NCBI GenBank assembly: GCA_017517805.1
Contig: JAFWYD010000079.1
Location: forward strand, 1-34,956
Source of the DNA: Akkermansia sp.
GTDB taxonomy: Bacteria > Verrucomicrobiota > Verrucomicrobiia > Verrucomicrobiales > Akkermansiaceae
Direction: 5' to 3'
DNA: 34,956 nt
Both the position numbers and the translations under genes were made by a program. A model generated the notes under the pieces. The model did not search any database and was not told the origin of the DNA. It saw only the letters and a list, made by a program, of their open reading frames with translations. Below, piece by piece: positions 16,051 through 25,107 of this stretch (position 1 is its first letter; each line of letters opens with the position of its first letter).

Positions 16051-17259
16051 TTACAACTCTGCACAACCGCAAAGCTCAGCAATGCGGCAGATGACCGCCT
16101 CAATGACATTGGCCGGGCAGGATGCCCCTGCGGTAACCCCTATCTGCAACTCACGCTCCGGGTGTTTGAACCAGGCTGGCAGAGGGCGCACCACTTCCTT
16201 CTTCTTTTCCAAATCATAGCACCGGATACGCTGCGGCCCCAGCAGGCACTCGGCAGTCGACACAAAGAAGGTCGGCACACGCCTGGCTGCAATATGGGCC
16301 AGGTGGGTCGTATTGGAACTATTGTACCCGCCGATGATGAACATGGCATCAAGCGGTTTTTCCAGCAGGGCAAACAGCGCATTCTGGCGATCCTGCGTTG
16401 CCCCGCATATAGTATCAAACATGTGGAAGCGAGCGTCTGAACCATCGCGCTCTACGACGGCTGCCCGCAGCAGTTGCTGAATCGCAGCAGTCTCTGATTT
16501 CAGCATCGTGGTCTGGTTGGCCAGGCCGATCTCGGCCAGGTGCACATCCGGGTCAAATCCAAGGGACACACAACCAGCAAAGCGCTCAAGGAACGCCTTT
16601 TTATCCAGCCCACGGCCATTCATATAGTCAGCCACCAGGCAGGCTTCCGTCTCATTGAATATCACAAGGTAATTCCCCTTACCATCCTTCCCCTGTGACT
16701 GGGAAGCTGTGGCCATGCTTTCCTCGTGCCGGGCCTTGCCATGAATAATGCTGGTCACTCCCGCAGCGGCATAGGTACGCACGCGCTGCCAGACCTTGAT
16801 GACATTGCCGCAGGTACTATCAACCAAGGTCACTCCCCGGGCCTCCAGTCGCTGGCGCAGAGATACCGGCACACCGAAGGCGGGCATGATGACAACATCC
16901 TCGGCAGTCAAGGCATCGTAGGCCGGGTCATCCATCTTCCAGGGCAGGTGCAGCAAGCCCAGGGCATCCAGACTGGCATTCACATCCGGGTTGTGGATAA
17001 TTTCCCCAATCAGCCAGATGCGGCGCCCCTTGAACAGGCGGCAGGCAGCGTAGGCAATCTCGATGGCGCGTTTCACTCCATCGCAGAAACCGAAGGATTC
17101 TGCGAGGAAAAGGCGGACTCCCGGCAGCTCCAGCTCATTCCCCTGCTCCCGGATCCACTCCACGAGCGAGCTCTGGAAACGCGCCAGATCCTCTGCCACC
17201 TGAGCCATCACCTCTGGTCGGCGGACGTTGACAGGTCGATTCACTTTCTGTGGTTCCAT
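16051..17259 (-). CDS. ispH: 4-hydroxy-3-methylbut-2-enyl diphosphate reductase, long form
   Basis: A 402-aa Fe-S enzyme for the last step of the MEP isoprenoid pathway (HMBPP to IPP and DMAPP). The three cluster cysteines are C59 (FGFCDGV), C150 (STCGNV) and C285 (TICGATQDRQ); GASCP near the C-terminus is also conserved. The length and N-terminal extension of about 50 residues match the long IspH group of cyanobacteria, plants and several other phyla rather than E. coli IspH (316 aa). It lies 7 bp after the acyl ligase stop, in the same operon. Isoprenoid and lipid genes co-transcribed suggests a membrane-building unit. Confidence 0.92.
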   Translation of the reverse strand: MEPQKVNRPVNVRRPEVMAQVAEDLARFQSSLVEWIREQGNELELPGVRLFLAESFGFCDGVKRAIEIAYAACRLFKGRRIWLIGEIIHNPDVNASLDALGLLHLPWKMDDPAYDALTAEDVVIMPAFGVPVSLRQRLEARGVTLVDSTCGNVIKVWQRVRTYAAAGVTSIIHGKARHEESMATASQSQGKDGKGNYLVIFNETEACLVADYMNGRGLDKKAFLERFAGCVSLGFDPDVHLAEIGLANQTTMLKSETAAIQQLLRAAVVERDGSDARFHMFDTICGATQDRQNALFALLEKPLDAMFIIGGYNSSNTTHLAHIAARRVPTFFVSTAECLLGPQRIRCYDLEKKKEVVRPLPAWFKHPERELQIGVTAGASCPANVIEAVICRIAELCGCAEL

Positions 17260-17266
17260 ACCCAGC

Positions 17267-19441
17267 TTAGTGCGGGATATTCAGCGCCTCGTAGGCCAGA
17301 ATCTGGCAGCCCTTCAAATCCATCTTGCCCGTCGGCAATGCAGGAATCGCCTCCACGGGAATAATCTCACGCGGGCACCACAAGCGCGGCAGGCCCTCGG
17401 CAACCAGATGGTTCTTGATTTCCTCCAGCGCCTGGTGCAGCTGCCCCTGATGCACCGCGGATAGCAGCACCAGAGCCTCGCCCTTGGCAGCATCCGGCAC
17501 GCCCATGACTGCTACGGCCCGCCCGGCAAATCCTTCGGGGATTTCCACGTAGGCCTCGATGGCGTTTTCCACCACCTCGTGCGGCACCATCTCGCCCCCC
17601 ACCTTGGAGAAACGGGAGCGGCGTCCCCCCAGCGTCAGGAAGCCGTTTAGGTCCACGAAGCCGAGGTCGCCAGTCTTGAACCAGCCGTCGCGGAAAATTT
17701 CGGCGTTCAATTCATCCTGGCCTATATAGCCGCTGAATACATTCGGACCCTTGAACCAGATCATGCCTTGCTCAGAGAGCGGCAAACGCACATCATCATT
17801 ATCCGGGTCGGTAATACGCACCGCCAGCCCCGGAACAAGCTGCCCGATAGTGCCGACTTTTTCACCAGGCACGTAGTATGGCTGTTCGGCCGTGGGGCCA
17901 ATCTTATCGAGATTTACACCGCAGAGCGGAGTCGTCTCCGTAAGGCCATAACCCTCCAGCAGTTGCACACCGCATTTCTCGATGAACTCATCTGCCAGAG
18001 CCTGCTGCAGTTTCTCTGCTCCCACCACAAAATACTTCACGCTCTTGTATGTATCCTTGTGCGCGCGGCGCAGCATACTGCGGGCAAAGGTAGGTGTGGA
18101 TAGCACGATGACGCACTTGTGTTTCTCAATCAGCTCATTGAGATTCTTTGCCTCGAGCGGCGAGGGATAGGTAACCATACTGAAGCCGTACAACAGCGGC
18201 ATGATAGTCGTAAACGAAAGCCCGAGACTATGGAAAATGGGCAGGCTGCACAAAATGGGACTTCCCTCCGGCACCCAGGCCTTGCTGAGCAGCTGCGCCG
18301 TGTTGGCAAGAATCATCTTATGGCTCAACGGCACACCCTTAGGCTCACCAGAGGAGCCCGAAGTGAACAGCAGGGCCGCTTCATCGTCCTTGCACCGGGA
18401 ATCCAGATTAAATGTTCTGGCAATAACAGATACCGGTGCAAATTTAGCAAAAGACACCCAGCCGGCAATCCTGGCCATGCCAAGTCCCTTAAGTGTCTTA
18501 TCCAGATGGATGATGGACTCACCCTTGGGCCAGGGGAACTGCGGCAACTTGCTCATGAAGGCACGAGCTGTCACAAAGTGCTTAAGGCCACTCTGGCGCA
18601 CAATGCTCTCAAAGGCAGCTTCGGAGGAGGTGTAATTGATGTTGACCGGCACGATTCCCGCCAGAAAACAGGCTATATTGGCAATAACACCGCCTTTGCC
18701 GGGCGGCAGAATGATGCCCAGGCGGGGCTCTGCCACGTTCTTCTTGAACCACCGGGAAAGCGCCATCGCCACGCCCAGCAGTTTACCATAGGTCAGGCTG
18801 GTACCATCCATGCCATCCACTAACGCCACATTCGCATTCTTCTTCATCCCCTCCACCAGCATACGTGAAAGAGATTTATCGAATGCGGGATTCTCATTGT
18901 AGCGGGTGTAGCATGCCTCCAGCCACACCTCCAGCAGGCGCTCGCCCGTCTGAGGCCCGGATTGCAGTTTGGGCAGAAAATCCACCGTAATCCATTCGTA
19001 ATCCTGGCCGGAAGTAAAAGCGCGGCGCACGTGATTGCGGAACCCACCCACAAAGACGGGCACGGGGGCAATATGCAACGCACCCAGCTGCATCATGAAC
19101 GGCATGGGGACATCGGAAATCGTACCAATAATGCTGTTCGGGCGACCTGGCAGGAAAAGCACATCCAGCCCCTCCTGCATCAGCGTCATCAGTTTTTCAC
19201 GCAGGTTGCGGCTTTCGCTCTTGCGAAAGTTAAAGGAAAGAACTTTGCAGCCAGTCGCCTGCACCTTCTTCATGACAGCTGGAGAAGGCACCAGTACCTC
19301 TTCCACCATGAACGCGACATTCTCTTCCCCACCCATTGCCTTGATGATGGCCGGAAGCGAAGTTTCATCCACGCGGTTGAGGATGTAGAAAGACGGCTGG
19401 GAGGGGCGATTCTCTGCCCCGTAGATGCGTACAGTTGCCAT
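17267..19441 (-). CDS. Aas-like acyl-ACP/acyl-CoA AMP ligase with degenerate acyltransferase domain
   Basis: A 724-aa protein. Residues about 205-720 are an adenylate-forming ligase: P-loop TSGSSGEPKG (360-369), GYGLTETTP (497-505), GWFKTGDLG and the C-terminal LPTGKMDLKG with the catalytic Lys. Residues 1-190 align in outline with the PlsC-type acyltransferase of E. coli Aas, but the HX4D block is NRVDETSLP (22-30; His to Arg, Asp to Ser) and the PEGR block is FLPGRPNS, so acyl transfer looks lost. It probably activates fatty acids for phospholipid repair or recycling. ATG 19441, 6 nt after a consensus -10, was chosen over an upstream in-frame start at 19459 that would fall in the promoter. 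ispH follows. Confidence 0.82.
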   Translation of the reverse strand: MATVRIYGAENRPSQPSFYILNRVDETSLPAIIKAMGGEENVAFMVEEVLVPSPAVMKKVQATGCKVLSFNFRKSESRNLREKLMTLMQEGLDVLFLPGRPNSIIGTISDVPMPFMMQLGALHIAPVPVFVGGFRNHVRRAFTSGQDYEWITVDFLPKLQSGPQTGERLLEVWLEACYTRYNENPAFDKSLSRMLVEGMKKNANVALVDGMDGTSLTYGKLLGVAMALSRWFKKNVAEPRLGIILPPGKGGVIANIACFLAGIVPVNINYTSSEAAFESIVRQSGLKHFVTARAFMSKLPQFPWPKGESIIHLDKTLKGLGMARIAGWVSFAKFAPVSVIARTFNLDSRCKDDEAALLFTSGSSGEPKGVPLSHKMILANTAQLLSKAWVPEGSPILCSLPIFHSLGLSFTTIMPLLYGFSMVTYPSPLEAKNLNELIEKHKCVIVLSTPTFARSMLRRAHKDTYKSVKYFVVGAEKLQQALADEFIEKCGVQLLEGYGLTETTPLCGVNLDKIGPTAEQPYYVPGEKVGTIGQLVPGLAVRITDPDNDDVRLPLSEQGMIWFKGPNVFSGYIGQDELNAEIFRDGWFKTGDLGFVDLNGFLTLGGRRSRFSKVGGEMVPHEVVENAIEAYVEIPEGFAGRAVAVMGVPDAAKGEALVLLSAVHQGQLHQALEEIKNHLVAEGLPRLWCPREIIPVEAIPALPTGKMDLKGCQILAYEALNIPH

Positions 19442-19447
19442 ATCACC

Positions 19448-19475
19448 ATTATACAGCAACCGGCAGCTTTGTCAA
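19448..19475 (-). promoter_or_regulatory. Predicted leaderless consensus promoter of the ligase-ispH operon
   Basis: On the minus strand perfect TTGACA (19475-19470), a 16-nt spacer and perfect TATAAT (19453-19448) stand only 6 nt before ATG 19441. This is the strongest promoter match in the window; transcription should start at the A of ATG. Confidence 0.75.
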
Positions 19476-19509
19476 TATAGCAAGAATCTGCTTTTCTGAA
19501 GAACTCGTA

Positions 19510-20376
19510 TCATTTCTGCTCCGGAGGAAGCAACTGGCGCATCCACTGCCCCGCATCTGGCGACTGCTGCTCCACCGCCTCAATCATAGGCAGGAACCAG
19601 GGCTGCATGCAGTATGAAGTGAGCTGCACACAGGCAAAAACCACCGCCAAGGCTACCAGCTGCCGGCCGAAACGTATCGGAGCCAGCTGCAAAGGCAAGG
19701 TGGCGCAGCGGGCATCCCACATGGTGATACCCCGGGAGCGCAGCACCCACCAGGAATACCCCATCATGAACAAAGGAAGCAGCGAAACCATCATCCCCAC
19801 CCCACCCAGAAACACCAGGAACGAGCGTGCCAGCGTGCGTCTGAATCCCATTTCCGAGCCATCGACACTCCTCACCTGGATTCCAAGCAGGGCCTTGCCA
19901 GGCGTCGTGCCCAGAACGCGCAGCAGGCATGCCTCCAGCAGCACAAAGGCAATCCACGCCAGCGGACTGGAAGGCAGCAGCGAAGCATTGAAGGGAATCT
20001 CTCGCACATAAATGACACCGAACAACAGGGTCACATACAATGCCATATCCACCAGGCGCGCCAGCAGACGCACCCCGGGAGATGGCAGATACACCCGCAC
20101 TGCGCCGGGTGGAAGCTTAGCAGCCCTGGCCGGAGCCTCCCCGGCTGGCGATTCTGCCCCGGGTACAGGGGGCAGGTCATCCTGGGAATCATGTGCCGGG
20201 CGTTCCTGCAGGAAATCGGCCAGGGCGGGCAGGTCGCGCAAGGGCATCCAGCGCTCACACCCGGCATGCCAGCCCAGGGAATCCGGAGTGAGCTCCCCCA
20301 TCTGCACCAGGGAGATAACATCCGGCACAGTCGCAGGACCGCATTGTTTCTTACCGGCTATCCAGTAAATATCCAT
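19510..20376 (-). CDS. GYF_2-RDD membrane protein
   Basis: A 288-aa inner-membrane protein. Residues 1-50 (IYWIAGKKQCGP...GELTPDSLGWHAGCERW) form a GYF_2 domain of the kind often fused to membrane modules. A Pro/Ala-rich linker (60-95) follows. From about 100 an RDD domain with RLLARLVDMALY and GTTPGKALLGIQV and four or five hydrophobic segments extends to the end. RDD proteins have been linked to ion or solute exchange, but no substrate can be named here. It follows the LolC/E-type permease with a 9-bp gap and shares its operon. Confidence 0.78.
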   Translation of the reverse strand: MDIYWIAGKKQCGPATVPDVISLVQMGELTPDSLGWHAGCERWMPLRDLPALADFLQERPAHDSQDDLPPVPGAESPAGEAPARAAKLPPGAVRVYLPSPGVRLLARLVDMALYVTLLFGVIYVREIPFNASLLPSSPLAWIAFVLLEACLLRVLGTTPGKALLGIQVRSVDGSEMGFRRTLARSFLVFLGGVGMMVSLLPLFMMGYSWWVLRSRGITMWDARCATLPLQLAPIRFGRQLVALAVVFACVQLTSYCMQPWFLPMIEAVEQQSPDAGQWMRQLLPPEQK

Positions 20377-20385
20377 ACAGGTGAA

Positions 20386-22038
20386 TCAGTTGGAGCGAAG
20401 TGCCTTGGCCGGGTCCTGGCGGGACACGATGAATGCCGGGATGATGGCAGCGATGGTCACCATCACGAATGCCTGGAAGGCCTGGCTTGCAAAAGTAACC
20501 GGTTCATATACCGCCGGCAGGGTGATACCGTGTGCCTGCATGGGGAACGGATCCATGCCGATGCTGGCCAGCGCCGCCTGAATCTCCAGGCGGTAATAGA
20601 GCACCAGCAGGGCCAGCAGCACACCACAGATGGCACCGGCTGTGCCGATGATGATACCCTGCCAGGCAAAAATCCCCATAATCTTGCCCGGGGTAGCGCC
20701 CAGGGCCTGCAACACCGCAATCTCGCGTTTGCGCTGCATCGACATGGTAAACATCACCGCCATGATGCAGAAACTGGCAATCAGTGAAATGATGGAAAGC
20801 ACAAAGCTCATCATGACTCGCTCGTTGGCAATCAGCTTGTACCACTGCTCAAAACTGCGGGTCCACGGGGCAATGTACCAGAAGAGGCCGTTGGGGAAGG
20901 CTGCCTGAGGTGCCTCCAGCGGCGGGAAGAGTTTCTCCATATCAGCCTCGATGGAGCCGGGATTATTCGGATCCTGCACCCGCACACAAATACCGTGCAC
21001 CTGGCTGGCTCCGGTGGCAGAAAGGCCCAGCACATCCTGGGCTATCTGCAACGGCACGTAGACATTCGGACCAGGCATATTTTCAGGAGTCTGGTAAATC
21101 CCCACCACGCGGAGGTCTACCGGCATCACCATCTCGTTGATACTCTTGACGGCCTTACCATCTTCCTTATCGCGATCCAGGGCTGCAAGTCCGGCAGCGG
21201 TATCCTGCCATTCCTGCTGCTGCTCAGGCGAGAAAGGCACCCCGTTGCGGTGATCCTGCGCCATGTTGTAGAACACCATGCATGCATCCTTCTCGCTCCG
21301 GCGCAGCTCGCCTTCCTTGAACTTCAGCACCAGGGAAACGACATTGGCCAGGCGGGCATCATCGACCACCGAGCCGCCCTCTGCGCTGGCTGCTCCATCA
21401 AACAAGTGCTGCACCGCCTCCATGAAGGCCTTATTCTCATGAGTCTGGAGGGGTTTCTGAATCATGGCATAGATATTGGCCACTTCATCCAGACTGCCGA
21501 CCGGAGTCAGGTGCAGGTACTCCCCTACCCTTAATTTAAGTGCATTGGCCGTCACGGCAGACACCACGCATTCCTGGTCCAGCCCCTCACCAAAATCAAA
21601 TGTGCCCTCGCGCAGCATGGGTTGCAGCGGGGCAACCTGCTGCTCGTTGTGCGGTTCAATCGCGGTGAATTGCACGGTCATCCGCCCGGTTGCACTCTGG
21701 GCGAAGGCATCACCCTCCAGCTGGGGATATACGCTGACTACCTGGGGGAGCTCGCGTATCTTATCCATCAGGACCGGCCAATCCACCAAATCATCCGTCA
21801 GGCTGGTGCGCTGCATACCATCCGTCAGGGCGACCACATAGTGGGGAGCAAAGGCGAGCACGCGGTTCTCCATCTCGCGCTGGAGGCCTTCCATAACAGA
21901 CAGCACCACAATCAGCACCATAACCCCCAGGGCCACACCGCCCAGGCAGATGAAGGTAATGATTGAAAACATGGTACGCAGCGGATTCAGATACCTCACC
22001 GCCAGCATCAAGCTTAAATTTCGTCGCAACAGTTTCAT
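20386..22038 (-). CDS. LolC/LolE-type ABC permease (FtsX/MacB fold)
   Basis: A 550-aa inner-membrane permease. The N-terminus MKLLRRNLSLMLAVRYL...LGGVALGVMVLIVVLSVMEGLQREMENRVLAFAPHYVV is typical of LolC/E, and the C-terminal FtsX domain holds three membrane segments with the coupling motif KREIAVLQALGATPGKI. The family role is extracting lipoproteins from the inner membrane. The periplasmic part is longer than in E. coli LolC/E (about 400 aa), with a helical insertion of roughly 130 residues (about 180-310). No lolD ATPase is in the window. An open upstream frame to 22197 was rejected because it crosses the trxB promoter; ATG 22038 gives the family N-terminus and lies 13 nt after a -10 box. 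Confidence 0.8.
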   Translation of the reverse strand: MKLLRRNLSLMLAVRYLNPLRTMFSIITFICLGGVALGVMVLIVVLSVMEGLQREMENRVLAFAPHYVVALTDGMQRTSLTDDLVDWPVLMDKIRELPQVVSVYPQLEGDAFAQSATGRMTVQFTAIEPHNEQQVAPLQPMLREGTFDFGEGLDQECVVSAVTANALKLRVGEYLHLTPVGSLDEVANIYAMIQKPLQTHENKAFMEAVQHLFDGAASAEGGSVVDDARLANVVSLVLKFKEGELRRSEKDACMVFYNMAQDHRNGVPFSPEQQQEWQDTAAGLAALDRDKEDGKAVKSINEMVMPVDLRVVGIYQTPENMPGPNVYVPLQIAQDVLGLSATGASQVHGICVRVQDPNNPGSIEADMEKLFPPLEAPQAAFPNGLFWYIAPWTRSFEQWYKLIANERVMMSFVLSIISLIASFCIMAVMFTMSMQRKREIAVLQALGATPGKIMGIFAWQGIIIGTAGAICGVLLALLVLYYRLEIQAALASIGMDPFPMQAHGITLPAVYEPVTFASQAFQAFVMVTIAAIIPAFIVSRQDPAKALRSN

Positions 22039-22051
22039 GCAGATGCGGGAG

Positions 22052-22080
22052 AGTATCCCACAAACCCCGCCCGGGAGCAA
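22052..22080 (-). promoter_or_regulatory. Predicted near-leaderless promoter of the LolC/E-RDD operon
   Basis: On the minus strand TTGCTC (22080-22075), a 17-nt spacer and GATACT (22057-22052); ATG 22038 follows after 13 nt, giving a leader of about 5-7 nt. Confidence 0.45.
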
Positions 22081-22132
22081 GCCTGAATGCTGGCATGCAG
22101 CATCTGTGTCATCTTTTTGACGCAATATCATC

Positions 22133-22160
22133 TTGCACCGTCTACAAAACATGATACAAT
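22133..22160 (+). promoter_or_regulatory. Predicted leaderless promoter of trxB
   Basis: TTGCAC (22133-22138), a 16-nt spacer and TACAAT (22155-22160) lie 8 nt before ATG 22169. Divergent from the LolC/E promoter. Confidence 0.55.
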
Positions 22161-22168
22161 CACCGCAA

Positions 22169-23098
22169 ATGAACGAGAAACTGATTATTATTGGCACAGG
22201 ACCTGCCGGCTACACCGCGGCAATCTACGCAGCCCGGGCAGATCTGCACCCGCTGGTCTTCACCGGCGGGCAGATTGGCGGGCAGCTCACCACCACCACC
22301 GAAGTAGAGAACTGCCCGGGGTTCCCGGAAGGTATCATGGGGCCGGAGCTCATGTTCAACATGAGCCAGCAGGCTGAAAAACACGGTGCCCGCTTCGCCT
22401 ACGAAGAGGTCACCTCCATCACCCAGGAGGCATGCAGCGGTCTCTTCACCGTCACGACCTCCGGCGGGGCCTACCAGGCTGAGGCTGTCATCATCGCCAC
22501 TGGTGCCAAGGCCCGCTACCTGGGGCTGGATGGCGAGAGTGAACTCATCGGCCACGGGCTTACCGCCTGCGCCACCTGCGATGGAGCCTTCTACCGCGAT
22601 GTTCCTGTCTGCGTCGTTGGCGGCGGCGACAGTGCCTGCGAAGAGGCAAACTTCCTCACCCGCTTTGCCAGCAAGGTCTACCTGATTCACCGCCGCGACC
22701 AGCTGCGCGCCAGCAAGGCCATGCAGCAGCGCACCCTGGAGAATCCCAAGGTGGAACCTGTCTGGAACAGCACCATTGCCGCCTACCACACCGATGACAA
22801 GGGTGAAATAAGCAGTATCACCCTCCGCGATACGGTGGATGGCTCCGAGCGTGAGCTCGAGGTCAAATGCGTCTTCATGGCCATAGGCCACACTCCGGTG
22901 AGCAACTTTGCTGGCGACCTGGTGGAGCGCGATGCCGCTGGTTTCGTGGTCACCCAGGGAGCAGGTACTGCAACAAAAACCCCCGGTCTCTTTGCCGCTG
23001 GCGATGTAGCAGACCCGACCTACCGCCAGGCCATTTCGGCCGCCGGCATGGGCTGCCGCGCTGCCATGGATGCCGAACGCTATCTCCTGACCCGCTGA
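22169..23098 (+). CDS. trxB: Thioredoxin reductase
   Basis: A 309-aa flavoprotein reducing thioredoxin with NADPH in the cytoplasm. FAD-binding GTGPAG (9-14), redox-active CATC (134-137), the NADPH motif GGGDSACEEA and the C-terminal FAD motif LFAAGDVADPTYRQ are all present at the usual distances. ATG 22169 gives the standard N-terminus and matches the promoter; the in-frame start at 22133 lies within the -35 box. A Sel1 lipoprotein follows after 13 bp. Confidence 0.96.
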   Translation: MNEKLIIIGTGPAGYTAAIYAARADLHPLVFTGGQIGGQLTTTTEVENCPGFPEGIMGPELMFNMSQQAEKHGARFAYEEVTSITQEACSGLFTVTTSGGAYQAEAVIIATGAKARYLGLDGESELIGHGLTACATCDGAFYRDVPVCVVGGGDSACEEANFLTRFASKVYLIHRRDQLRASKAMQQRTLENPKVEPVWNSTIAAYHTDDKGEISSITLRDTVDGSERELEVKCVFMAIGHTPVSNFAGDLVERDAAGFVVTQGAGTATKTPGLFAAGDVADPTYRQAISAAGMGCRAAMDAERYLLTR

Positions 23099-23111
23099 TT
23101 ACAGAAAAAAA

Positions 23112-23735
23112 ATGAAACGATTCTTTCTCCTTCCCCTTGCCGGATTCCTGGCCGCCTGCAGCTCAACCGAAGACCAGCTTATCGAGGCGGCTGAGCTATT
23201 CAACGCTGGCAAACAGAGTGAAGCCGTGGTACTATACCGCGAGATTGCGGTGAAGGGCCACCCTGAGGCCCAACTCCAGCTTGCCAAATGCTACGACTTC
23301 GGCAAAGGGGTGGAACAGAATCTCAGCGAAGCCGTCATCTGGTACACCCGGGCTGCGGAGGGTGGCAACTCCAACGCCCAGGATAACCTGGGTACCTGTT
23401 ACATCTCCGGTTCCGGGGTTGATAAAAACCTGGACAAGGCATTCTACTGGTACCAGCGGGCCGCCGGGCAAGGCAACCCGTCCGCGCTGAACAACCTCGG
23501 ACTCTGCTACCGCAACGGCGAAGGCACGGAAAAGGATGACACCAAGGCGGCAGACTGCTTCCGCAAAGCCGCAGAGCTTGGCAACAGCAACGCCCAGTAC
23601 AACCTCGGCCGATGCTATTTCCACGGCCTCGGTGTTCCCTATGACCCGGTGCGCTCCAAGGAGTGGGTGAGCAAGGCCGCCGCCCAGGGCCACCAGAACG
23701 CCCGCCTCTTCATGGCCGACAATTACTGGCAATAA
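23112..23735 (+). CDS. Sel1-repeat lipoprotein
   Basis: A 207-aa exported protein. The signal peptide ends in lipobox LAAC (13-16), so Cys16 should be lipidated. Residues about 40-200 hold four to five Sel1 repeats (36-residue TPR-like units with A.....LG.CY..G.GV...), for example AQLQLAKCYDFGKGVEQNLS and AQYNLGRCYFHGLGVPYDP. Such proteins act as protein-binding scaffolds in the periplasm. It follows trxB by 13 bp in the same direction; no functional link to thioredoxin reductase is evident. Confidence 0.88.
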   Translation: MKRFFLLPLAGFLAACSSTEDQLIEAAELFNAGKQSEAVVLYREIAVKGHPEAQLQLAKCYDFGKGVEQNLSEAVIWYTRAAEGGNSNAQDNLGTCYISGSGVDKNLDKAFYWYQRAAGQGNPSALNNLGLCYRNGEGTEKDDTKAADCFRKAAELGNSNAQYNLGRCYFHGLGVPYDPVRSKEWVSKAAAQGHQNARLFMADNYWQ

Positions 23736-23783
23736 CTTCTGCTACTGGCATAATTTAAGCTTTTTCCACAGCCGCCCTGCGTG

Positions 23784-23789
23784 TATACT
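23784..23789 (+). promoter_or_regulatory. Possible -10 box of the LplT-like gene
   Basis: TATACT sits 6 nt before ATG 23796, the same geometry as the other leaderless units here. No convincing -35 box is present at 16-18 nt (TTTTCC is the nearest), so the gene may also be read from trxB. Confidence 0.35.
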
Positions 23790-23795
23790 GGCAGC

Positions 23796-25061
23796 ATGCA
23801 AAAAGCGGAAAATGCTTCTGAAAAGACACCGTGGGGTTCCTTCTGGAGCCTCACGGTGATTCAGTCGATGAACGCCCTGAATGAAAAGGGCGTGCAATTC
23901 CTTCTTATCGGCCTCGGCATCTGGATGGCCATGGAGTTGCAATACTCCCTTTCAGTGCTGATTGTGCTGCCCTTTGTACTATTTTCTCCACTAGGTGGGT
24001 GGATGGCCGACCGCTGGTGCAAAACCCGGCTGCTGCAAGCCATGGTGCTGCTGCAAGTCGTAGTACTAGTCGGCATGAGCCTGGGCTTGTGGTGGGAGCA
24101 ACTGGAGCTGGCTATCGGCTGCTTTGCCATCTTCTGCATGCAAGCCATGTTCTTCAGCCCAGCCAAGAAAGGTCTGGTCAAAGATATCGTGGGCTCCGAA
24201 AACATAGGCTTTGCCAGCGGTGTCATGGAGATTTCCACCATGCTGGCACTGCTCATCGGGCAGATAGGTGCCCTCTACCTCATCTACTCCCTCCTGAAGA
24301 TGTGGGGACCGGATGCCGGCTGGCAGGCAGCCGCCCTTCCCTGCGCCTGCTGCACCGCCGGGGCAGTCATCGTCTTCATCATGAGCCTGTTCATGCCGCG
24401 GTACCCGGCACTCAGCCGGCGCCCCTTCAGCTGGAGCCTGCTCTGGTGCCACTTTTCCCAGCTCCGGATGCTCTGGCAGAACAAAACCCTCCGCAATAGT
24501 GAAATCGGCATAGGCTATTTCTGGTTCATAGCCAGCGTCATGATGCTCATCGTCCTGCAAATGGCAGCCGAAGCCCACCCGGTGGAAAGCCAAGCCGACT
24601 TCCTGCAGATCCTGGGGCAGCAGAAAGACTCTGCCCTCCTCTTCGCCTGGCTCAGCGGCGGCTCCATCACCGGCGGGCTCTGCGCCTCCATCATCTGCGC
24701 AAAGAAAATACGCACCTGGGTAGCCAGCGCAGGCGGTGCCGGCATGACCCTGGGTTGCATCGCCCTGAGCTTCCTTCCCTATGGCACACCGGCCTTCTTT
24801 GCCGCCCTCACCTTCACCGGATTCATGGCCGCCGGGTACCTGGTCCCCCTCAACGCCCTGCTGCAGGATAAGGCAGATGATGATAAGCGGGGCGATGTCA
24901 TTGCCGCTGGCAACCTGGTGGATTGCTTCCTCGGGATTCTGGCTGTAGGGCTTCAGGGAAGCCTGCACGCTGCAGGAATTTCGCCCCAGTGGCAATGCGC
25001 TTTTCTAGCGGCCAGCAGCGCCCTGGTTGCCATCTTCATCCACCGCACCGCAAAAGCATGA
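23796..25061 (+). CDS. LplT-like MFS transporter
   Basis: A 421-aa major-facilitator protein with 11-12 hydrophobic segments. The N-terminal SLTVIQSMNALNEKGVQFLL, GGWMADRWCKTRLLQ and the motif MFFSPAKKGLVKDIV are like those of the lysophospholipid flippase LplT. It would move lysophospholipids (or a related lipid) across the inner membrane. In E. coli lplT is next to aas; here an Aas-like ligase lies 4.4 kb away on the other strand. ATG 23796 is preferred over an in-frame GTG at 23781, which would precede the -10 box. Substrate assignment is inference from family resemblance. Confidence 0.72.
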   Translation: MQKAENASEKTPWGSFWSLTVIQSMNALNEKGVQFLLIGLGIWMAMELQYSLSVLIVLPFVLFSPLGGWMADRWCKTRLLQAMVLLQVVVLVGMSLGLWWEQLELAIGCFAIFCMQAMFFSPAKKGLVKDIVGSENIGFASGVMEISTMLALLIGQIGALYLIYSLLKMWGPDAGWQAAALPCACCTAGAVIVFIMSLFMPRYPALSRRPFSWSLLWCHFSQLRMLWQNKTLRNSEIGIGYFWFIASVMMLIVLQMAAEAHPVESQADFLQILGQQKDSALLFAWLSGGSITGGLCASIICAKKIRTWVASAGGAGMTLGCIALSFLPYGTPAFFAALTFTGFMAAGYLVPLNALLQDKADDDKRGDVIAAGNLVDCFLGILAVGLQGSLHAAGISPQWQCAFLAASSALVAIFIHRTAKA

Positions 25062-25068
25062 TTCCTGC

Positions 25069-25097
25069 TTGTCAAATCATGTTTCGTATGTTAGTAT
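25069..25097 (+). promoter_or_regulatory. Predicted leaderless promoter of the TolC-like gene
   Basis: TTGTCA (25069-25074), a 17-nt spacer and TAGTAT (25092-25097) lie 10 nt before ATG 25108. Confidence 0.55.
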
Positions 25098-25107
25098 AGG
25101 CTGCGAT

